From contig NZ_CP027657.1 of assembly GCF_003008615.1 (NCBI RefSeq), positions 3,348,001 to 3,412,000 of the forward strand: a DNA stretch of 64,000 nucleotides. The letters run 5' to 3'. Within the stretch, counting starts at the first letter, position 1, and each line of letters begins with the position of its first letter. Origin of the DNA: Pseudomonas mendocina (lineage in GTDB: Bacteria > Pseudomonadota > Gammaproteobacteria > Pseudomonadales > Pseudomonadaceae). The translations under genes and the position numbers were made by a program. Below the pieces are notes generated by a model. It was given only the letters and a program-made list of their open reading frames with translations. It was not told where the DNA came from and ran no database searches. Below, piece by piece: positions 1-7,784 of the stretch.

Positions 1-290
1 TTCGCCGCCTGAATCTGTCCGAGCTCCAGGGCGATCATCTCCACCGGCACCTGGCAGCGCGCGGCGCGCTCACGGGCCAGGCGTTGCATGGCGGCGGACG
101 GGTCGACCCCGACCACGACCTCTACCCGTTGCGGGTCGTAGAAGCCCAGGTTCAGGCCGCTACCAATGCCGATCTCCAGCACGCGACCTTGCGCCTGCGG
201 TACGAGTTGTGAGCGCGCTTTCATCACCGCGCCCATGCCGCAGGCGACGTCGATCAGATGCGGCAGCACGTAGCGCTCGTAGAGGTTCAT
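1..290 (-). CDS. Class I SAM-dependent methyltransferase, 3' end outside window
   Basis: About 96 N-terminal residues are visible; the gene runs off the left edge. The stretch VLEIGIGSGLNLGFY is a class I methyltransferase motif I (E-x-G-x-G-x-G) that binds S-adenosylmethionine, and VVGVDPSAAM gives the acidic residue of motif II. The substrate cannot be inferred; UbiE-like small-molecule methyltransferases share these motifs. The ATG at 290 overlaps the stop of the upstream gene in an ATGA arrangement, so translation is probably coupled and the gene is the distal member of a leftward operon. Confidence 0.8.
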   Translation of the reverse strand, partial: MNLYERYVLPHLIDVACGMGAVMKARSQLVPQAQGRVLEIGIGSGLNLGFYDPQRVEVVVGVDPSAAMQRLARERAARCQVPVEMIALELGQIQAA

Positions 291-625
291 GGCACTTCGT
301 CGTCGTCCTCGTCGTCCTCGTCGTCCTCGTCGTCGAGGTTGTCGCCGCGGAAGGCGGCAAAGCATTTCAGTACGTGCGGGCCGTTGGCATCGGCGAGCGT
401 CCAGCTGTCGTTTGGCGCATCGTGCGCGGAGGCACGCACCGAGGCCAGGCTGAACTGCCAGCGCCGTGCGGTGCGCCCGTCCATGCACTCGATCCACAGT
501 AGTGGCTGCGTGGCGTCGGCGTCTGGCTTTTGCAGCAGGGCGTCATCCAGCTCGAACTGCCAGGCATGCAGGCCATCGATTTCCAGCATATCGGCGCCCT
601 GCAGCGCCTCGATCAGGGTGGTCAT
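287..625 (-). CDS. Small conserved hypothetical protein with acidic tail
   Basis: A 112-residue soluble protein with no signal peptide or membrane segment. The first 95 residues look like a compact mixed alpha/beta domain (DMLEIDGLHAWQFEL, LWIECMDGRTARRWQFSL). The last 17 are almost only Asp and Glu. It may belong to a Pseudomonas-restricted DUF family (possibly DUF5629, from memory, unverified). It starts four bases after the stop of the dehydrogenase gene upstream and overlaps the methyltransferase downstream by four, so it sits tightly in the operon. No function can be assigned. Confidence 0.7.
   Translation of the reverse strand: MTTLIEALQGADMLEIDGLHAWQFELDDALLQKPDADATQPLLWIECMDGRTARRWQFSLASVRASAHDAPNDSWTLADANGPHVLKCFAAFRGDNLDDEDDEDDEDDDEVP
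302..337. repeat. 9-bp tandem repeat coding for an Asp/Glu tract
   Basis: On the plus strand the nonamer GTCGTCCTC occurs three times without change (302-328), followed by a partial fourth copy. On the coding strand it gives repeated Asp-Asp-Glu units in the acidic tail of the small hypothetical protein. Changes in copy number would keep the reading frame. Confidence 0.85.
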
Positions 626-629
626 GAGG

Positions 630-1271
630 TCAGCGTCCCAGACGGCGAAGGTCGGAGGATTCGATCACGCGGATGCCGTCCTGCTCTTCCAGTGCCAGGC
701 GCCAGAGCGCGCGCGCCAGGGCGCAGGCATCGATGCCCCGGTACTTGCCCGGCAGCCAGCGTAGCAGCGGTGCCGCGAGGCGTTCGCCGAGGCGGAAGTC
801 ATGTCGGGTGCCGAGCAGCAGGGAAGGACGGGCGATGGTCAGTTGCGGCCAGCCCATGGCTTTCAGCGCTTCTTCGGTTTCCCCCTTGACGCGGTTGTAG
901 AACACCGAGGATTGCGGGTTGGCGCCGAGCGCGCTGATCACCACCAGGTGGCGTGCGCCCAGTTCACGGGCGCGGCGGGCGAAGGCCAGCACCAGGTCGT
1001 GATCGACGGCGCGGAAGGCTTCCTGTGAACCGGCCTGCTTGATGGTGGTGCCGAGGCAGCAGAAGGCGGTATCCACCTCGCCCGACAGTGTCGGCAACAG
1101 GGTGGCCAGGTCGCCCACCGGGTTTTCCAGATGTGGGTGAGCCGCCAGCGGACGACGTGTCGGTGCCAGCACGCGACTCACCGTCGGCTCGCTGAGCAGG
1201 CGGTCGAGCAGGTGTTCGCCGGTAAGACCGGTGGCGCCGGCGATGAGGATGTGCTGCGGGGTCAGGTGCAT
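630..1271 (-). CDS. Atypical short-chain dehydrogenase (TIP30/HTATIP2-like NAD(P)-binding protein)
   Basis: 213 residues. The N-terminal GATGLTG (residues 12-18) is the glycine-rich dinucleotide-binding loop of a Rossmann fold. FCCLGTT near 70-76 follows the fourth strand. Ser113 and Tyr125-x3-Lys129 (YNRVK) match the SDR catalytic positions. The short length and the CCLGTT motif resemble the TIP30/HTATIP2 branch, usually annotated only as oxidoreductase; the substrate is unknown. It lies 40 bp downstream of the MORN/C13 lipoprotein gene and four bases upstream of the small acidic protein, probably in one operon. Confidence 0.82.
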   Translation of the reverse strand: MHLTPQHILIAGATGLTGEHLLDRLLSEPTVSRVLAPTRRPLAAHPHLENPVGDLATLLPTLSGEVDTAFCCLGTTIKQAGSQEAFRAVDHDLVLAFARRARELGARHLVVISALGANPQSSVFYNRVKGETEEALKAMGWPQLTIARPSLLLGTRHDFRLGERLAAPLLRWLPGKYRGIDACALARALWRLALEEQDGIRVIESSDLRRLGR

Positions 1272-1311
1272 TCGATTGTCTCTTGTCCGTTACAACTGAG
1301 CTTAGCAGTCG

Positions 1312-3036
1312 CTATTCGTTTGCGGTGGGGCTGGCTGCGGCACTGAGTGCGCGTTCGGCCTGACTCTGGCGCAGGCTGCGCCAGTGCTGGAGCACCCCAC
1401 GGGGGGCCCAGATCTGCGGCTCGGAGGGTTCGAAACCGTCGCTCTGCTCACGTTCTGCGACCCGTTCCTTGGCCAGTTCGAAGGCGCGCTCGAGGTTGTC
1501 GGTCTCGGCCAGTGCTTCGGCGAACAGGGCTCGGCCGAAATAGGTGAAGTCGTTTTCTTCGCTGCAGCCGAAGGATACCCGGTCAGCCCGCGCGGCAGTC
1601 ATCACCAGGGTTTTCTCGTCTTTCAGTGGCGGGATGAAGCCGCCGGAATAGCAGGCCGAGATCACCACCACCTTGTTGCGATCCTTCAGTGGGGTGAGTA
1701 GCGCGGCCAGCTCGCTGGCGGGCAGATCGGCCAGTTGCAGGCGTGGCTGGTCGAGATTGAGTTCATGCTGGCGCGAACCATGGCTGGTCAGGTAGATGAA
1801 TACCAGGTCTTCCTCGCCGGTGCGCTCGGCCAGCGCCTGGACGATACGGGTGAGATTCTCGCGGGTAGCCAGTGGGCGGTCGGCCATATGGTCGCGGTGG
1901 TTGACCAGGGTGACGCTGGCATAGGCGCCGAAGCGTTCGCGCATCAACTGGCTGACATAATCGGCTTCGCGCATGAACACGCTCTGCTTGCCGTCGCCGG
2001 CCAGGGTCAGGGCGTAGAGTTCGCGCGCCGGTGTTGACGTCGGGATTGCGGCGATGGTTTCGTCGAGCAGGTGCCCCTGTTGCAGCAGGCCCAGTTCCAG
2101 ACTGTCGGCGACAGGTTGCCCCTGTTCGTCGCGGATCAGGCGACCGCGCTGCCAGGTGCCGCTTTGGCGCGTGCCGTCGGCCTGGGTCAGGGTGCCTTCG
2201 CCGCTGTATTCACCGGCGGCGAAGTGGCCCTGGTAGACATTGCCATCGGCCAGCGTCAGCAGCCCTTCGCCTTGATAGCGCCAGTCCTCGAACTGGCCGA
2301 GATAGCGGCTGCCGTCGCTGCTGTTGTAGGCGCCACTGCCTTGCATCACGCCATCGACGAATTCGCCGGCCCAGACATCGCCGTCGGCGCTCTGGTAACG
2401 ACCCTTGCCGTGAAACTCGCTATTGCGGAAATCACCACTGTAGTTATCGCCATCGGCACCGGTGTAGTTGCCCTGGCCATTGAGCGTACCCTGGCTGAAC
2501 AGCCCGCTGTACTGGTTGCCATAGGCATCGGTACGAACGCCCTGGCCTTCGGGCGCTCCTGCTACGAACTGACCCTGGAAGCTGCTGCCATCGGGCATTT
2601 CGAGTCTGCCCAGGCCATGAAAACGATCATTGAGAAACTCGCCCTGATAGCGCTGACCACCCTGTTCCAGAAGGCCTTCACCACTGAATCGGTTGCGTTC
2701 GAAGCCACCCTGATAGCGGCTGCCATCGCTGTAGGTCAGGGTGCCCTGGCCGTGGAACATGCCTTCGTGAAAGTCCCCCAGATAATGTTCGCCGCCCGGC
2801 CCTTGCCATTCGCCGGCGCCTTCGAGCATGCCATCCTTGAACGGGCCGACGAACCAGCTGCCATTGCGGTAATCCAGGCGACCCGGGCCTTGCAGCAAGC
2901 CATCGACCACTTCGCCGCGGTACTGGCCGCCGTCGGGCAGAATCGCGTCCGGCGGCAGCACCTTGCTCACGTCGTCACAGGCGACGAGCAGCAGGCTCAG
3001 GCAAAGAGGGGCGAGGCGCAGGGTAGGCGAAATCAT
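1312..3036 (-). CDS. MORN-repeat lipoprotein with C13 (caspase-like) peptidase domain
   Basis: 574 residues from the ATG at 3036, chosen because it yields a lipoprotein signal peptide with lipobox LLVAC (Cys20); an in-frame upstream ATG at 3078 would bury it. Residues about 39-290 hold some eleven MORN-type repeats of about 23 residues (pattern Y-x-G-x-F-x-x-G-x-x-x-G-x-G). Residues about 340-555 look like a clan CD/C13 peptidase: FIYLTSHGS supplies the likely catalytic His419 and VVISACYSGG the Cys462. A membrane-anchored, probably periplasmic, cysteine protease or transamidase is predicted. Substrate is unknown. MORN repeats are usually linked to lipid or protein contacts. Confidence 0.85.
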   Translation of the reverse strand: MISPTLRLAPLCLSLLLVACDDVSKVLPPDAILPDGGQYRGEVVDGLLQGPGRLDYRNGSWFVGPFKDGMLEGAGEWQGPGGEHYLGDFHEGMFHGQGTLTYSDGSRYQGGFERNRFSGEGLLEQGGQRYQGEFLNDRFHGLGRLEMPDGSSFQGQFVAGAPEGQGVRTDAYGNQYSGLFSQGTLNGQGNYTGADGDNYSGDFRNSEFHGKGRYQSADGDVWAGEFVDGVMQGSGAYNSSDGSRYLGQFEDWRYQGEGLLTLADGNVYQGHFAAGEYSGEGTLTQADGTRQSGTWQRGRLIRDEQGQPVADSLELGLLQQGHLLDETIAAIPTSTPARELYALTLAGDGKQSVFMREADYVSQLMRERFGAYASVTLVNHRDHMADRPLATRENLTRIVQALAERTGEEDLVFIYLTSHGSRQHELNLDQPRLQLADLPASELAALLTPLKDRNKVVVISACYSGGFIPPLKDEKTLVMTAARADRVSFGCSEENDFTYFGRALFAEALAETDNLERAFELAKERVAEREQSDGFEPSEPQIWAPRGVLQHWRSLRQSQAERALSAAASPTANE

Positions 3037-3168
3037 CAGGACGTCCAGGTCTAAGCATCGGCACGCAGTATGCCGCAAGCGCGACTGGCGGCGCAGATGC
3101 GCCGCACAGTTGCAGGTATGAGGACGTTATCGCCGCTGGCGCGGCGCGTCGTCAACCGGTGGGGAGGA

Positions 3169-3624
3169 TCAGACGAAGCAGAGTGTCAGCGGTTCGGCGA
3201 TGTAGGCCGGTTTCTCCTGGCCTTCGATCTCCAGTACCGCGCGGGCCTTGAGCAACCACTGGCCAGGGTTCTTCTCGTTGGCGTCAGTCAGGGTCACCAC
3301 CAGGCGCACCTTGGAGTTGACCTTGACCGGCTGGATGAAGCGCACGCTGTCCAGACCGTAGTTGACCGCCATTTTCAGGCCTTGCGGCATGATCATGATC
3401 TTTTCCATCAGCATCGGTACCAGCGACAGCGACAGGAAGCCATGGGCGATGGTGGTGCCGAAGGGGGTCAGTTTGGCCTTTTCCGGGTCGACGTGGATGA
3501 ACTGGTGGTCGCCGGTGCATTCGGCAAACTGGTTGATGCGCTGTTGGTCGATGGTCAGCCACTCGGACTTGCCGAGTTCCTTGCCAACATAGTCCTTGAG
3601 TTCTGCTACGGGTACTGACGGCAT
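3169..3624 (-). CDS. MaoC-family (R)-specific enoyl-CoA hydratase-like protein
   Basis: 151 residues, the normal size for a single hot-dog MaoC hydratase. The hydratase-2 dyad is visible as Asp39 and His44 in GDHQFIHVD, followed by the helix segment IAHGFLSLS. Family members hydrate trans-2-enoyl-CoA to (R)-3-hydroxyacyl-CoA, linking beta-oxidation to polyhydroxyalkanoate precursors (PhaJ) or acting on side chains of other acyl-CoAs. The start at 3624 is supported by AAGGAGGAACT just upstream. It stands alone, 132 bp upstream of the MORN lipoprotein gene on the same strand. Confidence 0.88.
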   Translation of the reverse strand: MPSVPVAELKDYVGKELGKSEWLTIDQQRINQFAECTGDHQFIHVDPEKAKLTPFGTTIAHGFLSLSLVPMLMEKIMIMPQGLKMAVNYGLDSVRFIQPVKVNSKVRLVVTLTDANEKNPGQWLLKARAVLEIEGQEKPAYIAEPLTLCFV

Positions 3625-3857
3625 AGTTCCTCCTTGAGGACGCGGGTGTTTTTGTTGTGTGCGTGGAACCGTTGCGGGCTAGATCATCATGGGCACGGCA
3701 TGGGGTCAAGCCCGCCCCGTCGCACGAATGGCACGTCATAGAAAAGGCAATCAGGAGGCCAACAGTCCTATAATGGCCGACATGCCCTCAAGTATGCCCG
3801 CAATCCCCTTTATCAAAGGTGATGACGGCCATCACTCGTCTTCTGGAGACCTCAATC

Positions 3858-4217
3858 ATGCTGCTTCGCGGCCTATCCTGGCTGGTGCTGTGTCAGTTGC
3901 TCGGTACCGTTCTCAATGCGTTGCTGCTGCCCATGCTGCCGGGGCCGATCATTGGCATGCTGCTGTTGTTCGTATTCCTGCTGGTGCGCGGTGAGGTGGG
4001 TGAGCCGCTCAGCGTGGCCTCCAGCAGCCTGCTCAAATACCTGCCGCTGATCCTCGTGCCGCCGGCCGTGGGAGTGATGGCTTACGCCAGTGATATCGCC
4101 GAGGATTTCTGGGCCGTGGTCGGCGCCCTGGTTTTGTCGTTGCTGATCTCGGTGGCGTTCGCCGGCTGGCTGATGCAGCGTCTGATCGACCGTCAGCAGC
4201 GTCGGGAGGAGGTATGA
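3858..4217 (+). CDS. CidA/LrgA family holin-like membrane protein
   Basis: 119 residues, nearly all hydrophobic, with about four membrane segments. LLPMLPGPIIGMLLLF is the conserved LrgA/CidA signature. The start at 3858 is preferred over 3819 because GGAG lies ten bases upstream and the protein then begins at the usual point. Family members act with LrgB partners in murein hydrolase control or in export of small metabolites such as pyruvate or glycolate. A TATAAT at 3769-3774 may be its -10 box, but no good -35 is seen. It overlaps the LrgB gene by four bases. Confidence 0.9.
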   Translation: MLLRGLSWLVLCQLLGTVLNALLLPMLPGPIIGMLLLFVFLLVRGEVGEPLSVASSSLLKYLPLILVPPAVGVMAYASDIAEDFWAVVGALVLSLLISVAFAGWLMQRLIDRQQRREEV

Positions 4218-4930
4218 GTCTCGAGTGGCACAATGCCTGGCAGGCGCTGACCCATCACCCGTTGTTCGGCATCGGCATCACTCTTGGCGCCTATCAACTG
4301 GCCATGGCCGCCTATGAACGAACCCGTTGGGTGTTCCTTCAGCCGGTGCTGGTATCGATGCTCACGGTCATCGGCATCCTGCTGATCTGCGGCCTGAGTT
4401 TCACCGAGTACAAACGCAGCGTCGAGGCGTTGACCCTGCTGCTCGGCCCGGCCACCGTCGCCCTGGCGGTGCCGCTGTTTCTCAACCTGCGGCGCATCCG
4501 CCAGCTGTTCTGGCCGATCCTGATTACCCTGATCGTGGCCGGCACGCTGGCCACCGCGCTGGGCGCCGGTCTGGCCTGGCTGTTCGGCGCCGAGCAACTG
4601 ATGCTCAGGAGCATGGCGCCGAAGTCGGTGACTTCGCCCATCGCCATGCTGGTGGCTGACCAGATCGGTGGTATCGCCGCGCTGGCCGCCGTGTTCGTGA
4701 TGATCACTGGTGTCATCGGCGCCATCGTCGGCCCATCGGTGCTGCGCCTGTGTCGCGTCCATCACCCGGCTGCACAGGGCTTGGCGCTTGGCATTACCGC
4801 CCACGCGGTGGGTACTGCGCGGGCCTTGCAGGAGAGTGACGAATGCGGTGCCTTCGCTGCCCTGGCCATGAGTCTGATGGGGGTGATTACCGCAGTGCTG
4901 TTGCCGTTGGTGTTCGTCCTGCTGCTGTAA
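4214..4930 (+). CDS. LrgB/CidB family membrane protein
   Basis: 238 residues with multiple membrane helices. The conserved region LMLRSMAPKSVTSPIAM followed by the IGGIAALAAVFVMITG helix and GTARALQE identifies LrgB/CidB/PlsH-type proteins. The ATG overlaps the stop of the LrgA-like gene (ATGA), so the two are translationally coupled and probably form one transport or holin-antiholin unit in the inner membrane. No adjacent lytSR or LysR-type regulator is present. The transported substrate is not evident. Confidence 0.92.
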   Translation: MSLEWHNAWQALTHHPLFGIGITLGAYQLAMAAYERTRWVFLQPVLVSMLTVIGILLICGLSFTEYKRSVEALTLLLGPATVALAVPLFLNLRRIRQLFWPILITLIVAGTLATALGAGLAWLFGAEQLMLRSMAPKSVTSPIAMLVADQIGGIAALAAVFVMITGVIGAIVGPSVLRLCRVHHPAAQGLALGITAHAVGTARALQESDECGAFAALAMSLMGVITAVLLPLVFVLLL

Positions 4931-4988
4931 AGCCGCGAGTTCAACTGGCACACTGCGGCACGTTCTCCCGTTGAAGGCGTACGCCCCG

Positions 4989-5576
4989 ATGAATCTGCCG
5001 CTGTTCCCGCTCAATACCGTGTTGTTTCCAGGCTGCATGCTCGACCTGCAGATTTTCGAGGCGCGTTATCTGGACATGATCAGCCGTTGCATGAAGCAGG
5101 GCAGCGGTTTTGGTGTGGTGTGCATCGTCGAGGGTGACGAGGTCGGTGAGGCTGCCAGCCGTTTTGCTGCTGTCGGCTGCGAGGCCTTGGTGCGTGATTT
5201 TCAGCAGCGTCCCAATGGCTTGCTGGGCATTCGTGTCGAGGGCGGCCGCCGCTTCAAGGTGGAGCGTGCCCAGGTCTTGCCGGATCAGTTGACCATCGCC
5301 GACGTGCAGTGGCTCGACGAGCAGGAGGAGCGTCCGCTGCTGGGCGAGCACGCCGACCTGGCGGCATTGCTAACCGCCCTTGCACAGCATCCGCTGGTCG
5401 AAGGTCTGGGCATGGCCGGTTTGCCCAGTGGCCAGTTGCAACTGGCCAACCAGCTCGCCTATCTATTGCCGCTGGAGCCGGGGCAGAAGCTGCAACTGTT
5501 GCAACTGGACGACCCTGAGCAGCGCTTGACTCAGTTGCAGTCCATGGTGGAACAGTTGCAGGGCGATGCTTCGTAG
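4989..5576 (+). CDS. Lon N-terminal (substrate-binding) domain protein
   Basis: 195 residues from the ATG at 4989; an upstream TTG at 4971 is possible. The opening MNLPLFPLNTVLFPG and EARYLDMI match the Lon protease N-terminal LAN domain, and the rest is the helical part of that domain. No AAA or protease domain follows, so this is a stand-alone LON-domain protein of the YcaP/PA-type family. Its role is not established; adaptor or substrate-binding is an inference. The stop codon TAG lies at the very edge of a GTGCGC palindromic repeat. Confidence 0.85.
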   Translation: MNLPLFPLNTVLFPGCMLDLQIFEARYLDMISRCMKQGSGFGVVCIVEGDEVGEAASRFAAVGCEALVRDFQQRPNGLLGIRVEGGRRFKVERAQVLPDQLTIADVQWLDEQEERPLLGEHADLAALLTALAQHPLVEGLGMAGLPSGQLQLANQLAYLLPLEPGQKLQLLQLDDPEQRLTQLQSMVEQLQGDAS

Positions 5577-5642
5577 GGCGCCCGATCCGCGCGTACTCAA
5601 ATGTTGGTGCCATTGTTACAGGTGCGCACGGCGCACCCTACC
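5573..5642. repeat. GTGCGC-type palindromic intergenic repeat, copy 1
   Basis: Begins GTAGGGCGCCCGAT and ends AGGTGCGCACGGCGCACCCTAC, so the outer ends (GTAGGGYGC / GCRCCCTAC) are inverted. It belongs to a family with three other copies in this window (21953, 24860 and 58725). The first bases provide the stop codon of the LON-domain gene. It lies between convergent genes and could act as a transcript 3' hairpin. Confidence 0.8.
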
Positions 5643-5689
5643 AAGCTATCCGTGCCAGACCCTGGCCTTGTCTGTGAGCATGATTCTGT

Positions 5690-7006
5690 TCAATAGCTGT
5701 AACGCAGCAAGGTAGCGGACAACTGCCAGGTGACCATGGCTCCGAGCAGCGCGGTGCACGCCGGTATCACCAGCCACCATACCTTCGCCGGCAACGCCTG
5801 CATCGGTGCCGCACGCTGGATCAGCGCCAGGCTGAGCGCGCAGCTGGTGGCCGCTACCAGCGCGCCAGCGATGATGTCGCTGGGCCAATGCACGCCCAGA
5901 TATACCCGCGACAGGGCGATGGCCAAGGCCGGCAGGCAGGCCACCAACAGCCAGGTCAGCCGCGTGCGTGCAGCGCTGCCGCGACCCGCCAGAATGCCCA
6001 GCGCGAGAAAGAAGGCAAACGCCGCCGAGCTGTGCCCGCTGGGCAAGCTGTAGCTTTCCAGTGGTTGCAGCAGCACGTCGGGGCGAGAACGGGCCAGCAG
6101 GTTCTTAAGCACGGTGGTGGCGGTCGAGGCGAGCAATAGGCAGCCGCCGACGAACAGTCCGGCCTGCCAACGGCGTACGGCAAGCAGAAGCAGCACCAGC
6201 AGTACCCCGACCGCGAACTGGATATGGAAATCACCGAAGCGGGTGATGAACACCACGATGGGGTCGAAAGCGGCACTGCGCTCGTCCTGTACCAACTTCA
6301 TCAAGCCCTGGTCGAGGCTGTCCAGATGGGGGAAACCGATCAGCATCGCTGTCAGGGCTATGGCACCGAGCAAGGCGGCGAGGCTGGCGCTCCAGCGGCG
6401 TTCACGCAGGCTGGCCTGGATGATCAGCAGCAGCATCACTGCCAGGGTGGCGCAGACGATTCCGGCGGCGCTCCAGAAACCTTCCGGCAATGGCAGGCGC
6501 AGCGCGGCACCAGTAGCCCAGCCCGGAAGCATATAGGCCACCGCCCATCCGGCAGCGGCGAGTATGCTTACCAAGGCGAAGCGCACGGCTGGCATGTCCA
6601 GCATGCCCGCCACCAGTGGCAACATCGGCCGCAATGGGCCGATATAACGACCGACCAGCAGGCTTATCACGCCGTAGCGTTGGAAATAGTTCTCCGCGCC
6701 GCTCAGCCACTCGGGATGGTCACGCAGCACAGGCAGGCCGCGGATACCCTGGTGGAAGCGCCGGCCGATGCAGTAGGAAATCGCATCGCCGAGCAGGCCG
6801 CCGGTATAGGCGAGCAGCAGGGTTTGCCACAGTTCCAACGCGCCGCTGCCAGCCAGTACGGCGAGACTGAACAGCAACACGGTGCCGGGGATGATGATGC
6901 CGGCCACAGCGAGGCATTCCAGGCAGGCGACGAGGAATATGGCCAGGGCCAGCCAGTGCGGGCTGCCCTGCAGCCAGGTGGTCATGCTGTCGAACCATTG
7001 CATCAT
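5690..7006 (-). CDS. DedA-PAP2 fusion membrane phosphatase
   Basis: 438 residues, two joined domains. Residues 10-200 are a DedA/SNARE-associated domain (GLLGDAISYCIGRRF, GRYIGPLRPMLPLVAG). Residues 245-395 are a PAP2/type-2 phosphatidic-acid phosphatase with all three motifs: K301-x6-R308-P309, P322-S-G-H325 and S366-R-x5-H373. Known relatives dephosphorylate lipid carriers or phospholipids (undecaprenyl-PP, PA, PGP), and DedA proteins flip or carry polyprenyl phosphate. A combined lipid-carrier recycling role is an inference. The ATG at 7006 overlaps the glycosylase stop (ATGA); a second ATG follows at 7003. Confidence 0.92.
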   Translation of the reverse strand: MMQWFDSMTTWLQGSPHWLALAIFLVACLECLAVAGIIIPGTVLLFSLAVLAGSGALELWQTLLLAYTGGLLGDAISYCIGRRFHQGIRGLPVLRDHPEWLSGAENYFQRYGVISLLVGRYIGPLRPMLPLVAGMLDMPAVRFALVSILAAAGWAVAYMLPGWATGAALRLPLPEGFWSAAGIVCATLAVMLLLIIQASLRERRWSASLAALLGAIALTAMLIGFPHLDSLDQGLMKLVQDERSAAFDPIVVFITRFGDFHIQFAVGVLLVLLLLAVRRWQAGLFVGGCLLLASTATTVLKNLLARSRPDVLLQPLESYSLPSGHSSAAFAFFLALGILAGRGSAARTRLTWLLVACLPALAIALSRVYLGVHWPSDIIAGALVAATSCALSLALIQRAAPMQALPAKVWWLVIPACTALLGAMVTWQLSATLLRYSY

Positions 7007-7734
7007 GGTTGGGTGGGCTCCAGCGCATGCAGTTGATAGTCGTGTCCTTCGACCTGGCCTCGACGCAAAGGGTTGCGTGTGCAGTGGCGTGCGTAGGCCG
7101 CATCGACGAAACGATAGGGCAGGTGTTCGTCGCGGCCCTGCGGAATCCCCAGGCGCGCGCATTGCACGATGTGCCCCGGGCGCTCGCCGACGTCATCGAC
7201 GAACAGCCGGGTCGGGTCAAAGCGGCGTGCGTCCCAGTCCGGCACTTTCAGGCCCAGTGCCTTGCACAGCAAGGTCTGCCCGGCGCACAGCCGTTCGGCT
7301 GGGCGTGGCTGGCCAAGGCTGTCGGGATTGTTGCGTTGCATGACGGCGAGAGACTCGGGGCCGCTGATGGCATCGATCCAGGGATGCCCTGACTTGATCA
7401 GTACCGCATTGCCAGGGCCATGGGCGCTGAAATTCAGCGAGTCGCCGCCACGGGCGTAGTACATATAGATGTGCCCGCCACCTTCGAACAGTGCCTTGCG
7501 CTTCTCCGTGTAGCCGAGCGAGGCATGGCTGCCCTTGTCGACCAGGTAATAGGCCTCGGTCTCGATGATCCGGGCGCTGAGCCAGAGCGCACCGACGCGG
7601 TGGCGGATCACCTTGCCGAGCAGCTCGCGCGCTACCAACTGTGCATCGCGGTCGAAGAAGGCGTCGGGCAATGGTCGGGCAGCGGGCCAGGGCAAACTAA
7701 GGGTGGGTTCGGCAGGCATGATCTGTCGAAGCAT
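7003..7734 (-). CDS. 3-methyladenine DNA glycosylase (AAG/MPG family)
   Basis: 243 residues from the ATG at 7734; starts at 7773 and 7719 are also in frame and the ribosome site does not decide between them. IIETEAYY carries the catalytic Glu60 and the base-intercalating Tyr62 of the alkyladenine DNA glycosylase fold. ARGGDSLNFSAHGPG and AVLIKSGHP are further family blocks. The enzyme removes alkylated purines such as 3-methyladenine to start base-excision repair. The stop overlaps the DedA-PAP2 start, an odd pairing of repair and membrane functions. It is divergent from the methyltransferase gene at 7785. Confidence 0.92.
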   Translation of the reverse strand: MLRQIMPAEPTLSLPWPAARPLPDAFFDRDAQLVARELLGKVIRHRVGALWLSARIIETEAYYLVDKGSHASLGYTEKRKALFEGGGHIYMYYARGGDSLNFSAHGPGNAVLIKSGHPWIDAISGPESLAVMQRNNPDSLGQPRPAERLCAGQTLLCKALGLKVPDWDARRFDPTRLFVDDVGERPGHIVQCARLGIPQGRDEHLPYRFVDAAYARHCTRNPLRRGQVEGHDYQLHALEPTQP

Positions 7735-7784
7735 CTCGCAGCGTTCTAATCTGGGGCCGCGAGCATAAAACAAGAGCCTTAAAA

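Noticed and set aside
302..337. Short repeat considered as a CRISPR-like array
   Set aside because: Units are contiguous with no spacers and lie in a coding frame.
2071..3054. A 327-codon plus-strand frame opposite the MORN repeats
   Set aside because: Its hydrophobic, repetitive translation follows from the antisense of Gly-rich MORN repeats. No ribosome site or family match was seen.
4214..4930. LrgA/LrgB pair as a toxin-antitoxin or phage lysis module
   Set aside because: The pair is a conserved chromosomal transporter/holin-like unit with no phage genes nearby.
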